A stretch of DNA of 64,000 bases from Aeromicrobium fastidiosum. Its GTDB lineage: Bacteria > Actinomycetota > Actinomycetes > Propionibacteriales > Nocardioidaceae. Positions within the stretch are counted from its first letter, which is position 1. The number at the start of each line of letters is the position of its first letter. The position numbers and the translations under genes were made by a program. Location: NCBI RefSeq assembly GCF_017876595.1, contig NZ_JAGIOG010000001.1, forward strand, positions 3,348,001-3,412,000, read 5' to 3'. The notes under the pieces were generated by a model that was not told the origin of the DNA, did not search any database, and saw only the letters and a list, made by a program, of their open reading frames with translations. Below, in pieces: positions 44,846 to 54,842 of the stretch.

Positions 44846-46378
44846 TCAGTACGGGTAGGCCTTGTACTCGTGCGACTTGAGGATGGCCTTCCAGTGCTCG
44901 AGGTAGTCCTCGTAGATCGACGGATCGGTCGTCTCGGTCGTGATCTCGTCGCTGACGACGAGGTTGGATCCGGTGAGCGAGGCCGAGCCGGCCTGGACGA
45001 ACTTGGTGCGCACGCCGTCGGCCGGCCAGTTGAGCGTGCCGTCCGGCTGCGCCTCTTCGGGGTTGAGGACGTTGCGACGCATCTTGGCGTCGATCAGCAT
45101 CGTCTTGTCGTGCGGCTTGGCCCACGCGACGTCGATGCGCTGGTTGGACGTCTTCAGCACGTCGAGGATCGGCCGGCAGATGCGGATCAGCTGCTGGCAG
45201 TGCAGCTTCTGGTTGACCTTGAGGTTGTCCTCGTAGGCCACGGCGCTGATCTTGCAACCGCCGTCGGACAGCTCGACGAGCTTCTCGGCCACCGCGATGC
45301 GCCGGTACTTGAACCGGTTGTGCTGCAGGCGGATGCGGCACTGGTCGTCGGGGACGACGCGGTTCAGCGCGTTGAGGATCGGGTCCTTGCCGTTGGTCGG
45401 CGTCGCGCGGATCGGCGTCGGGTAGATCGTGACGTTGGCCAGGTTGGAGTAGAACATCCCGTACTTGGCATAGCCCTCGGTGTAGCCGGCCGCCTTGGCG
45501 TCGGCATCGGGGTAGCCGTAGCGACCCGAGTTCTTCTTGACGTAGCCCAGGTAGTCGTTGCCGATGTTGCGCTCGGCCGACATGTCCTTCCAGAGCTGGC
45601 TGGCCTGCGCCCACATCTTGGCGTCGTTGTAGACCGTCAGGCCGTTGTTGTACGTCTGCTCGGCGCTGCGGCCACCGAGGTTGGCCGAGCCCGTCCAGAT
45701 GGCGCCCTTGGCCGGCTTGTTGTCACGCGTGAACGTGTTGTTGACCATGACGATCTTGGAGTGCATGATCGCGCCGTTGAGGCCCGACAGGCACGCCAGG
45801 CTCTTGCCCTTCGCGCAGATCTTGAAGTGCGAGTCGCGCAGGCCCTTCTTGTTGAGGGCTCGCTGGAGGGCACGCGACGACGACGACTGCGTGGCGCGGC
45901 CGTGGATGAAGCGCACCTGCACGCCGGCCTTGGCGGCCTTGACCAGCTCGCGGCCCACGCGCTTGGAGCCGGGCATCTGCGAGGTCGCGACGAAGACCGT
46001 GTTGCCGTAGCGGACGGCCTTCGACAGCATCTTGCCCGTGTTGGGGTCCTTGTAGGAGCCGCGGATGAGGCGCTCGAGGTCGTCGAGCAGCGTGAAGTCG
46101 CCGTTGGCCGAGCTCGTCACCGCACGGTAGGGACGCGAGAAGTTGGCCTCGAGCGTCACGGGGTACTCCGGGCCGTACGGCGCGGCGGCAGCCTTGACCG
46201 AGGCCTCGGGAGTGCCGGAAGTGATCGAGGAGTCGCCGGGAGCGGCCGTCGGGGTCGTCTCGGTGGGGACGTCCTCGGCGCTGGAGGCTACAGACGCCAG
46301 TCCGAGCACCACGCTCGCCGCCAGGCCAGCCACCCCGATGGCGCGAGCGACGCGCCGTGATCTGCCGGTTGTAAGCAC
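44846..46378 (-). CDS. Secreted phospholipase D-like protein
   Basis: A 510-residue exported protein with a Sec signal (basic ARAIGV, then AGLAASVVLGLASVASSA). Two HKD half-sites are present: MHSKIVMVNNTF followed by WTGSANLGG, and PHDKTMLIDAKM followed by GSASLTGSN. They form one active site hydrolysing a phosphodiester, probably a phospholipid head group. There are four cysteines in the middle part, suiting an extracytoplasmic fold. GTG 46378 has GGAG 9 bp upstream. Its 3' end abuts the 33-bp inverted repeat. Confidence 0.88.
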   Translation of the reverse strand: MLTTGRSRRVARAIGVAGLAASVVLGLASVASSAEDVPTETTPTAAPGDSSITSGTPEASVKAAAAPYGPEYPVTLEANFSRPYRAVTSSANGDFTLLDDLERLIRGSYKDPNTGKMLSKAVRYGNTVFVATSQMPGSKRVGRELVKAAKAGVQVRFIHGRATQSSSSRALQRALNKKGLRDSHFKICAKGKSLACLSGLNGAIMHSKIVMVNNTFTRDNKPAKGAIWTGSANLGGRSAEQTYNNGLTVYNDAKMWAQASQLWKDMSAERNIGNDYLGYVKKNSGRYGYPDADAKAAGYTEGYAKYGMFYSNLANVTIYPTPIRATPTNGKDPILNALNRVVPDDQCRIRLQHNRFKYRRIAVAEKLVELSDGGCKISAVAYEDNLKVNQKLHCQQLIRICRPILDVLKTSNQRIDVAWAKPHDKTMLIDAKMRRNVLNPEEAQPDGTLNWPADGVRTKFVQAGSASLTGSNLVVSDEITTETTDPSIYEDYLEHWKAILKSHEYKAYPY

Positions 46379-46485
46379 AGGTGATGTCTCCGAGACGTTC
46401 GTCGATGGGTCGCGACAGTCTAACTCAACCGAGAGGGGCGCACCGGCACCCTGACAGGTGCCGGTGCGCCCTCGGTGAACGGCTG

Positions 46486-47871
46486 TCAGTCGAGGTAGTC
46501 GCGCAGGACCTGCGAGCGCGAGGGGTGACGCAGCTTGCTCATGGTCTTGGACTCGATCTGACGGATGCGCTCGCGCGTCACGCCGTAGACCTTGCCGATC
46601 TCGTCGAGCGTCTTGGGCTGTCCGTCGGTGAGGCCGAAGCGCATCGAGACGACGCCCGACTCACGCTCGGAGAGCGTGTCGAGGACGGCGTGCAGCTGCT
46701 CCTGCAGGAGCGTGAACGACACGGCATCGGCCGGGACGATCGCCTCGGAGTCCTCGATGAGGTCGCCGAACTCCGAGTCGCCGTCCTCGCCGAGGGGCGT
46801 GTGGAGGCTGATCGGCTCGCGGCCGTACTTCTGCACCTCGACGACCTTCTCAGGCGTCATGTCGAGCTCGATCGCGAGCTCCTCGGGCGTGGGCTCGCGG
46901 CCGAGGTCCTGCAGCATCTGGCGCTGGACGCGGGCGAGCTTGTTGATGACCTCGACCATGTGCACGGGGATGCGGATCGTGCGGGCCTGGTCGGCCATCG
47001 CGCGGGTGATCGCCTGGCGGATCCACCACGTCGCGTAGGTCGAGAACTTGAAGCCCTTGGTGTAGTCGAACTTCTCGACCGCGCGGATCAGGCCGAGGTT
47101 GCCCTCCTGGATCAGGTCGAGGAACAGCATGCCGCGACCCGTGTAGCGCTTGGCCAGCGAGACGACGAGGCGCAGGTTGGCCTCGAGCAGGTGGTTCTTG
47201 GCGCGGCGGCCGTCGATGACGATCCACTCGAGCTCTTCACGCATCTTCTCCGAGATGCGACCTCCCTTGCCGAGCTTCTCCTCGGAGAACAGGCCAGCCT
47301 CGATGCGCTTGGCGAGCTCGACCTCCTGACCTGCCGTCAGGAGGGAGACCTTGCCGATCTGCTTCAGGTAGTCCTTGACCGGGTCGGCGGTCGCGCCGGC
47401 GACCATGACCTGCTGGACGGGCTCGTCGGACTCGTCGGCCGCCGAGAGCGTGTAGGACGACTTCTCGTCCTCCTTGAGCGTCGGATCGGTCGCGAGGTCC
47501 TTCTCGAACTCCTCGTCGGGGATGTCGGGCAGGATCTTCTTGCCCTGCGCGTCGAACTTGTCGCCCACGGCCGGTACCTCGAGAGCCTGGGCGAGGTCGA
47601 CGGCTGCGGGGACGCTGCCCTCCTCCTCGGTGCCGGCGGGCTTCTTGGCCGCGGCCTTCTTGGCGGGTGCCTTCTTGGCCGGGGCCTTCTTGGCAGCTGA
47701 CGTCTTGGCTGTGCTCGCGGAAGTCTTCGTCACGGTCGTTTCTGTTTTCGCAGGGGCTGGGACGTTGGCTGCGTCGTTCTCAGGCGTTTCTGAGGATGTG
47801 TCTCCACCGGCTCCGGGGAGAAGCTTCGTGACGGCCCGGAGTCGCGATCCTGCAGCGGGATTCACCGGCAC
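46486..47871 (-). CDS. sigA: Principal RNA polymerase sigma factor (SigA/HrdB)
   Basis: About 461 residues. The N-terminal region is Lys/Ala-rich ([12 protein letters not shown]), as in HrdB. Region 1.2 is [17 protein letters not shown], region 2 is [19 protein letters not shown] followed by [20 protein letters not shown], region 3 is [17 protein letters not shown] and region 4 is [20 protein letters not shown] chose GTG 47871 because GAGG lies upstream; a TTG at 47904 would add 11 residues. It directs housekeeping transcription. Confidence 0.95.
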   Translation of the reverse strand: MPVNPAAGSRLRAVTKLLPGAGGDTSSETPENDAANVPAPAKTETTVTKTSASTAKTSAAKKAPAKKAPAKKAAAKKPAGTEEEGSVPAAVDLAQALEVPAVGDKFDAQGKKILPDIPDEEFEKDLATDPTLKEDEKSSYTLSAADESDEPVQQVMVAGATADPVKDYLKQIGKVSLLTAGQEVELAKRIEAGLFSEEKLGKGGRISEKMREELEWIVIDGRRAKNHLLEANLRLVVSLAKRYTGRGMLFLDLIQEGNLGLIRAVEKFDYTKGFKFSTYATWWIRQAITRAMADQARTIRIPVHMVEVINKLARVQRQMLQDLGREPTPEELAIELDMTPEKVVEVQKYGREPISLHTPLGEDGDSEFGDLIEDSEAIVPADAVSFTLLQEQLHAVLDTLSERESGVVSMRFGLTDGQPKTLDEIGKVYGVTRERIRQIESKTMSKLRHPSRSQVLRDYLD

Positions 47872-47973
47872 GTCAACCTCACAAACGGTAGAAGGGCGCA
47901 ACAATGAGGCCTGTGGTCAACCTCTGCGTCCAGTGTGTCACGCGCCCACAAGGCCGTTCATCTCAGGGTGTTC

Positions 47974-49452
47974 TCAGGACCGGGTCGGCCACTCGTGCAC
48001 CGGCGCTCCTCCGTGCATGTGCCGCTCGTACTCCACGGTCGTCGTGCGCATCGCGTCGGCCCGGCTGCCGGCCGACGCGTTGTGGTGCCTGAACTCGTCG
48101 ATCAGCCAGGTGGCCCCGTTGCGGCCCGTGATGCATCGCTGCTCGATGACGCCGAGCAGGCGCTCGCGCACCGCGTCGTCGACGCCCAGCTGCGTCAGGC
48201 CCTCGTGCGCCAGCGGCAGCAGCTGTCGCAATGCGAGCTCGCGGACCGCGACCGTGCCGACCCCGGGCCAGTAGATGTCGGCGTCGATGCCGGCTCGTGC
48301 CGCCTGGTGGAAGTTGTCCTCGGCTGCCCGGAACGACAGCTGCGACCAGACGGGACGCTCGCTCGAGCCCAGCACCTTGACGAGACCGTAGAACAGCGCG
48401 GCGTTGGCCATCGTGTCGACGACCGTCGGCCCCGCCGGCAGCAGCCGGTTCTCGATGCGCAGGTGGGGACGTCCGTCGGCGACGTCGTAGATCGGCCGGT
48501 TCCAGCGGTAGACCGTGCCGTTGTGCAGGCGCAGCTCGCCGAGGTTGGGAACCCGGCCGGCCTCCAGCTCCTCCAGGGGGTCCTCGTCGTCGACGATCGG
48601 CAGCAGCGCCGGAAAGTAGCGGACGTTCTCCTCGAACAGGTCGAACACCGAGGTGATCCACCGCTCGCCGAAGAACACCCGGGGACGCACGCCCTGCGCC
48701 TTGAGCTCCTCGCTGCGGGTGTCGGTGGCCTGCTCGAACAGTGCGATGCGCGTCTCGTGCCACAGGTGCCGGCCCAGCAGGAACGGCGAGTTGGCACCGA
48801 TCGCGACCTGCACGGCGGCGATCGCCTGCGCGGCGTTCCACATCGGCGCGAAGTCGTCCGGCTCGACCTGCAGGTGCAGCTGGGTGCTGGTGCAGGCGGC
48901 TTCGGGGATGATCGTGTCGGCCGTCGTGTCGAGGCGGTCGACCCCGTCGATGACGATCTCGATGTCCTCGCCCCGCGCGGCGAGGATCTGCTCCGAGAGC
49001 AGGTGGTAGCGCGGGTTGGCCGAGATCGCGTCGCGGCTGAAGTGGCCTTCCTGCAGCGTCGGCAGGATGCCGATCATCAGCAGGTGCGTGTCGACGCCCG
49101 CAGCCTTGGCCTGCGCGGCGTTGAGGTCGTCGCGCAGCGCCGCCTGGAGAGTCTCGAGACCTGAGCCGTCGATGCGGGCGGGCGGCACGTTGATCTCGAT
49201 GTTGAACAGGCCCAGCTCGGTCTGGAAGTCGGGATCGGCGATCGCCTCGAGCGCCTCGGCGTTCTTGAGGGCGGGGTCGCCGTTGCCGTCGACGAGGTTG
49301 AACTCGATCTCGATGCCGACCTGCGTGTGCTCGACCCCGAAGTCGCGCTCGCCCAGCATGCGGGCGAACACGTCGAGGCACCGGCGCACCTTGGCGCGGT
49401 AGAGGGTGCGGTCCTCACGACTGAACTCACGTGCGTCGACGTCCTGTCCCAT
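47974..49452 (-). CDS. Glutamate-cysteine ligase family 2 (YbdK-like) protein
   Basis: A 492-residue ATP-dependent ligase of the GCS2 family. GIEIEFNLVDGNG and LGLFNIEINVPPARI carry the metal-binding Glu residues; TSTQLHLQVEPDDF and LRIENRLLPAGPT complete the active site. Actinobacteria make mycothiol and not glutathione, so a gamma-glutamyl ligase role with another amine is possible. ATG 49452 has TAGGCT 6 bp upstream, indicating a leaderless transcript. The exact product is unknown. Confidence 0.88.
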   Translation of the reverse strand: MGQDVDAREFSREDRTLYRAKVRRCLDVFARMLGERDFGVEHTQVGIEIEFNLVDGNGDPALKNAEALEAIADPDFQTELGLFNIEINVPPARIDGSGLETLQAALRDDLNAAQAKAAGVDTHLLMIGILPTLQEGHFSRDAISANPRYHLLSEQILAARGEDIEIVIDGVDRLDTTADTIIPEAACTSTQLHLQVEPDDFAPMWNAAQAIAAVQVAIGANSPFLLGRHLWHETRIALFEQATDTRSEELKAQGVRPRVFFGERWITSVFDLFEENVRYFPALLPIVDDEDPLEELEAGRVPNLGELRLHNGTVYRWNRPIYDVADGRPHLRIENRLLPAGPTVVDTMANAALFYGLVKVLGSSERPVWSQLSFRAAEDNFHQAARAGIDADIYWPGVGTVAVRELALRQLLPLAHEGLTQLGVDDAVRERLLGVIEQRCITGRNGATWLIDEFRHHNASAGSRADAMRTTTVEYERHMHGGAPVHEWPTRS

Positions 49453-49515
49453 GACGACAGCCTAGGGCTGAGGGGACCACGTCGCCCGCGACGACCACTG
49501 CGTCGCCGGGACCGC

Positions 49516-50520
49516 CTACCCGTCGTCCGACGGCCTGTCGTGGCCACCGTCGACGAAGTCGGTCCAGTGCGACGGCGACATGCCGTGCTCGAGGACGTCG
49601 AGGACCAGCCGGGCCATCGAGTAGTCCGGATCGGCACGCAGGGCTCGCTCGACCGCGATGAGCGCCTGTGTGCCGTCGCCGGTCAACCACGCCGCGAAGG
49701 CCGTCAGGCTCAGCACCGCGGGCTCGAACGGCGGCACGACCGACCCGGAGACCAGGGTGAGCACCCGCAGCATGTCGCCGGCAGTGTCACGGTCGATGCG
49801 TGCCCACACCGCGTCGCGGACCTTGACGCTGGAGACCCAGACGGCGATGCGCAGCAGGTCGGCGTCGAGCACCCGGCCTCCGGCGACCAGGCGGTCGAGG
49901 ATCGGGCCGACGACCGACATCCCCGTCTCGCCGAGGCGATCGGGGTCGCTGCGCGCGATGACGGGCACGACCTCGTCGATGATCGTGCCCGTGGCATGTT
50001 CGAGCCAGATGCGCCGGTCGCCCGCCACGGCCGCGAACCGGTCGACGAGCGTCTCGCGACCCGGCAGGATCTGCTGCCCTGCGGCGACCGCCTGGACGAT
50101 CGAGAGATGGTGGTCGGACGGCGTGTAGGAGACGCCCTCGGCTGGTGCGCCCAGTGCGTCGGTCCAGTAGCGCCGGCCGTCGGCCCTGACCCGGACGACC
50201 ACCTCGATGCCGGCCTCGTCGAGCTCGACGTGCACCGCGTCGAGCAGGTCGAGGGCGACCTCCTGGTCGTTCGTCAGGACGACCAGGACGACGCCGTCGG
50301 CCTCGTGCTGCTCGAGGTACGACGCGATGCGGCCCGCCTCGAGGTCGACCGCCTCGGGCGGCGGGAGGTCGATGCGCAGGCGGAACCCGAAGCGCCGTCG
50401 GTCGCCGTAGGTGGCGACCGCGACGATCGACTCCTCGACGTGGAAGCCGAAGAGCGTGGGCAGCGACTGCAGGATGTCGTGGGCGTCGTGGGCGACGAAG
50501 GTCGAGGGTGTCGAGGTCAT
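49516..50520 (-). CDS. DUF4192 protein
   Basis: A 334-residue soluble protein. AHDAHDILQSLPTLFGFHVE and ESIVAVATYG open the conserved DUF4192 core, followed by DGVVLVVLTNDQE and a C-terminal tetratricopeptide-like helical part (TGDGTQALIAVERALRADPD). It is an actinobacterial protein of unknown function found near the principal sigma gene and dinB. I prefer ATG 50520; GTG 50529 is an alternative. Confidence 0.85.
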   Translation of the reverse strand: MTSTPSTFVAHDAHDILQSLPTLFGFHVEESIVAVATYGDRRRFGFRLRIDLPPPEAVDLEAGRIASYLEQHEADGVVLVVLTNDQEVALDLLDAVHVELDEAGIEVVVRVRADGRRYWTDALGAPAEGVSYTPSDHHLSIVQAVAAGQQILPGRETLVDRFAAVAGDRRIWLEHATGTIIDEVVPVIARSDPDRLGETGMSVVGPILDRLVAGGRVLDADLLRIAVWVSSVKVRDAVWARIDRDTAGDMLRVLTLVSGSVVPPFEPAVLSLTAFAAWLTGDGTQALIAVERALRADPDYSMARLVLDVLEHGMSPSHWTDFVDGGHDRPSDDG

Positions 50521-50654
50521 GCCCACCACGCTGGTGCCCGGGCACCCCGCACCGACAGCCTCGGCCGGGTGCCTGTGGAGTCGCGGCGACTGCGTCGACC
50601 CTGTGGACGACGGCGTCCTCGGTGCCCGTCGGTGGCCCGCGCGACAATGGATGC

Positions 50655-51977
50655 ATGCGGTCCACGGCGTCGATCATGCACCTCGACCTCGATGCGTTCT
50701 TCGCCTCGGTCGAGCAGCGCGACAAGCCGTCCCTGCGCGGCAGGCCGGTCATCGTCGGCGGCATCGGCCCTCGGGGCGTCGTGGCGACGGCGTCGTACGA
50801 GGCGCGCGTGCACGGTGTCCGGTCGGCGATGCGCACCGCTGAAGCGCGAGCCCGATGTCCGCACGCGGCCTTCCTCGGCGGTCGCTTCGACGCCTACCGG
50901 GAGGCCAGCCGGCTCGTCATGGACCGGCTGCGGCAGGAGTCCGAGCTGATCGAGCCGCTGTCGCTCGACGAGGCCTTCGTCGACCTCGCGGCGGGCGCGT
51001 CGCCCACCACCGGGTTCGACCCCGGCCGGGTCGAGCACCTCGTCGATCGCCTGCGCGCCGACATCACCGAGATCACCGGCGGGCTGACCGCCTCGGTCGG
51101 CGTCGCGTCGTCCAAGCTCATGGCCAAGATCGCGAGCGAGGTCAACAAGCCCGACGGGGTGTACGTCATCGCGCCGGGCACCGAGGTCGACGTGCTCGGA
51201 CCCATGCAGGTCACCGCGATACCCGGCGTCGGCCCGGCGACCGCCGAGCGTCTGCGGCGCATGGGCGTCCTGACGGTCGACGACCTGCGTCGCCAGAGCG
51301 AGGACGAGCTCGTGCGGCTGCTCGGGCAGGCGTCCGGACGGTCGCTGCACCGCCTGGCCGTGGCCGACGACGACCGGCCCGTGGTCGCCTCCCGCGAGGC
51401 CAAGTCGGTCAGTGTCGAGGACACCTTCGAGCAGGACATCTCCGACCGGCTCCAGCTCGAGACGATCATCGAGCGCATGGCGCGCACGGTGTCGGCGCGG
51501 CTGCGCAAGAACGGGCTGTCGGGTCGCACCGTGACGCTCAAGATGCGCCACCACGACTTCGAGACCCACACCCGGTCGTCCACCCTCGCCCATCCGACCG
51601 ACAACGCGCGCGTGCTCGCCGACAAGGCCCGCGGTCTCCTGGCCGGCGAGGACATCAGCAATGGTCTGCGGCTGCTCGGCGTGGGGGTCAGCGGGCTCGC
51701 CGACTGGGTGCAGGACGACCTGTTCGCCGACGACGACCCCGACCCGATCGACGACGGCGAGGCCGACGACGAGGCCACCTCCTCCCGGCCGGTGCGGTGG
51801 TACCCCGGCATGGACGTCCACCACGACCACCACGGCGACGGATGGGTGTGGGGCTCGGGTCTCGGCCGGGTCACGGTGCGGTTCGAGACCCGGTGGACGC
51901 CGCCCGGACCGGTGCACACGTTCCGCGCCGACGACCTCGCGCTCGGCGCGGGCCACACCGGTACGTTGCAGTCATGA
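50655..51977 (+). CDS. dinB: DNA polymerase IV (Y-family translesion polymerase)
   Basis: A 440-residue error-prone polymerase. The catalytic carboxylates are in HLDLDAFFASVEQ and PLSLDEAFVDL, and the HhH segment is IPGVGPATAERLRRMGV. A beta-clamp motif QDDLF follows the little-finger domain near residue 354. An acidic linker and a C-terminal domain of about 60 residues (VRWYPGMDVHHDHHGDGWVW) come after it, an actinobacterial addition. GACAAT lies 6 bp before ATG 50655. No LexA box is visible. It overlaps the oligopeptidase start (ATGA). Confidence 0.93.
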   Translation: MRSTASIMHLDLDAFFASVEQRDKPSLRGRPVIVGGIGPRGVVATASYEARVHGVRSAMRTAEARARCPHAAFLGGRFDAYREASRLVMDRLRQESELIEPLSLDEAFVDLAAGASPTTGFDPGRVEHLVDRLRADITEITGGLTASVGVASSKLMAKIASEVNKPDGVYVIAPGTEVDVLGPMQVTAIPGVGPATAERLRRMGVLTVDDLRRQSEDELVRLLGQASGRSLHRLAVADDDRPVVASREAKSVSVEDTFEQDISDRLQLETIIERMARTVSARLRKNGLSGRTVTLKMRHHDFETHTRSSTLAHPTDNARVLADKARGLLAGEDISNGLRLLGVGVSGLADWVQDDLFADDDPDPIDDGEADDEATSSRPVRWYPGMDVHHDHHGDGWVWGSGLGRVTVRFETRWTPPGPVHTFRADDLALGAGHTGTLQS

Positions 51978-54139
51978 CCGCGTCCGCCACGCCCGACTCC
52001 CCCGCACCGACCACGACTGCGCCGATCGCGGAGCGTCGTCCCGTCACCCGCACCCACCACGGCGACGTCTTCGTCGACGACTACGAGTGGCTGCGCGACA
52101 AGGACGACCCGGCGACGCTGGCCTACCTCGAGGCCGAGAACGCCCACACCGATGCGGCCACGGCTCACCTCGAGCCGCTGCGCCAGCAGATCTTCGACGA
52201 GATCAAGTCGCGCACCCTCGAGACCGATCTGTCGGTCCCCACCCGTCACGGCTCGTGGTGGTACTACGCGCGCACCGTCGAGGGCCAGCAGTACGCCGTG
52301 CGGTGCCGGTGCGCCGTCACCGATCCCGACGACTGGACGCCGCCGGTGCTCGACGCCGACAGTGCGATCGACGGCGAGCAGGTGCTGCTCGACTCCAACG
52401 TCGAGGCCGAGGGGCACGAGTTCTTCTCGCTCGGCGCGTTCAGCGTCAGCGACGACGAGAACTTCTTGGCCTGGTCGGTCGACACCGAGGGCGACGAGCG
52501 CTACACGATCCGGGTCAAGGACCTGCGCACGGGCGACGTGCTGCCCGACGAGATCACGGGCGCCAGCGGCGGGGCCACGTGGTCGGCCGGCGGCACGCAC
52601 CTGTTCTACACGACCGTCGACGACGCGTGGCGGCCGTTCCGCGTGTGGAGGCACGCCCTCGGGTCGACCGCCGACACCCATCCGTCCGGAGACGTGCTCG
52701 TGCACGAGGAGACCGACGAGCGCTACTTCATCGGCGTCGGCCGCACCCACTCCGAGAAGTACCTCGTGATCGGCATGTCGTCCAAGATCACCAGCGAGTA
52801 CCGCGTGCTCGAGGCCGACGACCCCGAGGGCGACTTCCGGGTCGTCATCCCCCGGCGCGACGGCGTCGAGTACTCCCTCGAGCACGCCGTCATCGGCGGC
52901 GACGACGTCTTCGTCGTTCTCCACAACGAGGACGCCCTCAACTTCGAGCTCGTCACGGTGCCGGTCGACGCTGCGCCCATGGCCGATCTGTCGGGGTGCA
53001 CCGTCGTGGTGCCCGGCAGCGACACCACCCGGCTCGAGGACATCGACGTGTTCGCCCGCCACATCGTGCTGTCGTACCGGCGCGACGCCCTCTCGCGCAT
53101 CGGGTTGCTGCCGATCACCGACGCCGGTCTGGGCGACCTCGAGGAGATCGACTTCGGCGAGGAGCTCTTCACGAGCGGCGTCGGCGCCAACGCCGAGTGG
53201 GACCCGCCGCTGATCCGCGTCGGGGTCGGCTCGTTCATCACCCCCTCGTCGGTCTACGACCTCGACCCGGCGACCCACGAGCTCATCCTGCGCAAGCAGG
53301 CTCCCGTGCTGGGCGGGTACGACCCCGACGAGTACGAGCAGCACCGCAGCTGGGCCGTTGCCGACGACGGCACCCGGGTGCCCGTGTCGATCGTGTGCCG
53401 CAAGGACACGCCCCGCGACGGAACCGCGCCGGCGCTGATCTACGGCTACGGCTCCTACGAGGCCAGCATGGACCCGGGCTTCTCGGTCATGCGGCTGTCG
53501 CTGCTCGACCGAGGGTTCGTCTACGCGATCGCCCACGTCCGCGGAGGCGGCGAACTGGGCCGTCACTGGTACGACGACGGCAAGCAGCTGCACAAGAAGA
53601 ACACGTTCACCGACTTCGTCGCCGCCGCACGGCACCTCGTCGACGACGGGTGGACGTCCGCCGACCGCCTCATCGCCGAGGGAGGCAGCGCAGGCGGCCT
53701 GCTGATGGGTGCCGTGGCCAACCTGGCCCCCGACGCCTTCGCCGGCATCGTGGCTGCCGTCCCGTTCGTCGACGCCCTCACGACGATCCTCGACCCGTCG
53801 CTGCCGCTGACCGTCATCGAGTGGGACGAGTGGGGCAACCCGCTGCACGACCCCGAGGTGTACGCCTACATGAAGTCGTACACGCCCTACGAGAACGTCG
53901 GGGCCCACGACTACCCCGCGATCCTCGCCGTCACGAGCCTCAACGACACCCGGGTCATGTACGTCGAGCCGGCCAAGTGGGTGGCTCGCCTGCGCGCGAC
54001 CGCCACCGGCGATGCGCCCGTCCTACTCAAGACCGAGATGCACGCCGGCCACGGCGGCGTCAGCGGGCGCTACGCGTCCTGGAAGGAGCGGGCCTGGGAG
54101 CTCGCCTGGATCGTCGACACCGTCGGCGCGAAGGGCTGA
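51974..54139 (+). CDS. ptrB: S9A-family oligopeptidase (oligopeptidase B type)
   Basis: A 721-residue cytosolic serine peptidase cleaving short peptides, usually after basic residues. The N-terminal part is a beta-propeller (about 80-430) and the C-terminal an alpha/beta hydrolase. Catalytic residues are S572 (GGSAGGLLMG), D658 (LNDTRVMY) and H693 (HAGHGG). VRGGGELGRHWYDDGKQ is characteristic. It overlaps dinB by 4 bp, so the two are co-translated, an unexplained pairing. Confidence 0.92.
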   Translation: MTASATPDSPAPTTTAPIAERRPVTRTHHGDVFVDDYEWLRDKDDPATLAYLEAENAHTDAATAHLEPLRQQIFDEIKSRTLETDLSVPTRHGSWWYYARTVEGQQYAVRCRCAVTDPDDWTPPVLDADSAIDGEQVLLDSNVEAEGHEFFSLGAFSVSDDENFLAWSVDTEGDERYTIRVKDLRTGDVLPDEITGASGGATWSAGGTHLFYTTVDDAWRPFRVWRHALGSTADTHPSGDVLVHEETDERYFIGVGRTHSEKYLVIGMSSKITSEYRVLEADDPEGDFRVVIPRRDGVEYSLEHAVIGGDDVFVVLHNEDALNFELVTVPVDAAPMADLSGCTVVVPGSDTTRLEDIDVFARHIVLSYRRDALSRIGLLPITDAGLGDLEEIDFGEELFTSGVGANAEWDPPLIRVGVGSFITPSSVYDLDPATHELILRKQAPVLGGYDPDEYEQHRSWAVADDGTRVPVSIVCRKDTPRDGTAPALIYGYGSYEASMDPGFSVMRLSLLDRGFVYAIAHVRGGGELGRHWYDDGKQLHKKNTFTDFVAAARHLVDDGWTSADRLIAEGGSAGGLLMGAVANLAPDAFAGIVAAVPFVDALTTILDPSLPLTVIEWDEWGNPLHDPEVYAYMKSYTPYENVGAHDYPAILAVTSLNDTRVMYVEPAKWVARLRATATGDAPVLLKTEMHAGHGGVSGRYASWKERAWELAWIVDTVGAKG

Positions 54140-54169
54140 GCCCGGGTCGGCGACTCGGCGCTCGGCCGG

Positions 54170-54589
54170 TCAGCCGACGACGACCCCGACGAGATACCCC
54201 GACGCGCCACCGTGCGGTGGGACCTGGGACTCGGCGTGGGTCCGCTGGGCGACGCTCCACGTGCGCGTGCCGGGGGTCGCTACCCAAGCCCGATCCTCGC
54301 CCTCGTGCCATCTGTCGTGAGCGACCCGGATCGTGACGACGCGGCCAGTCACCTCGACGAAGACGTCGTCGTGGCCGGTCATGTAGTCGGCGTCCTCCAC
54401 CAGCAGCGTGTGTCGCGAGACGTCCGCAGGCAGCTCGACATCCACGTCCGTGTCGTCGCGACAGCTCCACTCGACCACGTCACCGACCGCGAACGAGTCG
54501 AGTGCGACGACCTCTGCGCTCGTCCAGATCCAGACCCAGACGACGTCGGTCGAGCTCGGCAGCACCGAAGGAACGGGAGGCGTCGTCAC
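54170..54589 (-). CDS. Small beta-rich protein, possibly DUF6578-like
   Basis: A 139-residue protein rich in Val, Asp and Trp. VVWVWIWTSAEVV, FAVGDVVEWSC and the C-terminal GASGYLVGVVVG recall DUF6578, but I assign that only loosely. There is no membrane segment or catalytic motif. GTG 54589 overlaps the stop of the preceding small membrane protein (GTGA), fixing the start and implying co-expression. The function is unknown. Confidence 0.65.
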   Translation of the reverse strand: MTTPPVPSVLPSSTDVVWVWIWTSAEVVALDSFAVGDVVEWSCRDDTDVDVELPADVSRHTLLVEDADYMTGHDDVFVEVTGRVVTIRVAHDRWHEGEDRAWVATPGTRTWSVAQRTHAESQVPPHGGASGYLVGVVVG

Positions 54590-54807
54590 GTCGGCACGTC
54601 GCCGTTGCGGCGCCTGGCCTCGATCTCGAACGTGGCGTCGACGACGCCGCGTGCCACGCACCCGACCAGCAGCACGGCGACGCCGAGCAGCAGCACAGCG
54701 GCACCGGCGACGACGGACACGTACAGCAGCGCACCGCCGACGGCGGTGACGAACAGACCTGTCAGGATGCGAAACGTCGATTCGTACACAGACACAGTCT
54801 CTCGCAT
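54586..54807 (-). CDS. Small two-helix membrane protein
   Basis: A 73-residue protein with two hydrophobic helices (about 14-32 and 35-52) and a short charged tail (EIEARRRNGDVPT). It is the first gene of a two-gene operon with the beta-rich protein and divergent from the GNAT-aminotransferase fusion, with 35 bp between starts. It is not recognised as a family. Confidence 0.6.
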   Translation of the reverse strand: MRETVSVYESTFRILTGLFVTAVGGALLYVSVVAGAAVLLLGVAVLLVGCVARGVVDATFEIEARRRNGDVPT

Positions 54808-54842
54808 CGCGGTGTCGCCCCGCCGTGGGGCAGGATGACGGC

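Noticed and set aside
50530-50654. LexA box upstream of dinB
   Set aside because: No sequence close to TCGAAC-N4-GTTCGA was found in this gap.
54170-54807. Treating the two small minus-strand genes as a toxin-antitoxin pair
   Set aside because: The overlapping arrangement is suggestive, but one is a plain two-helix membrane protein and the other has no DNA-binding or toxin motif.
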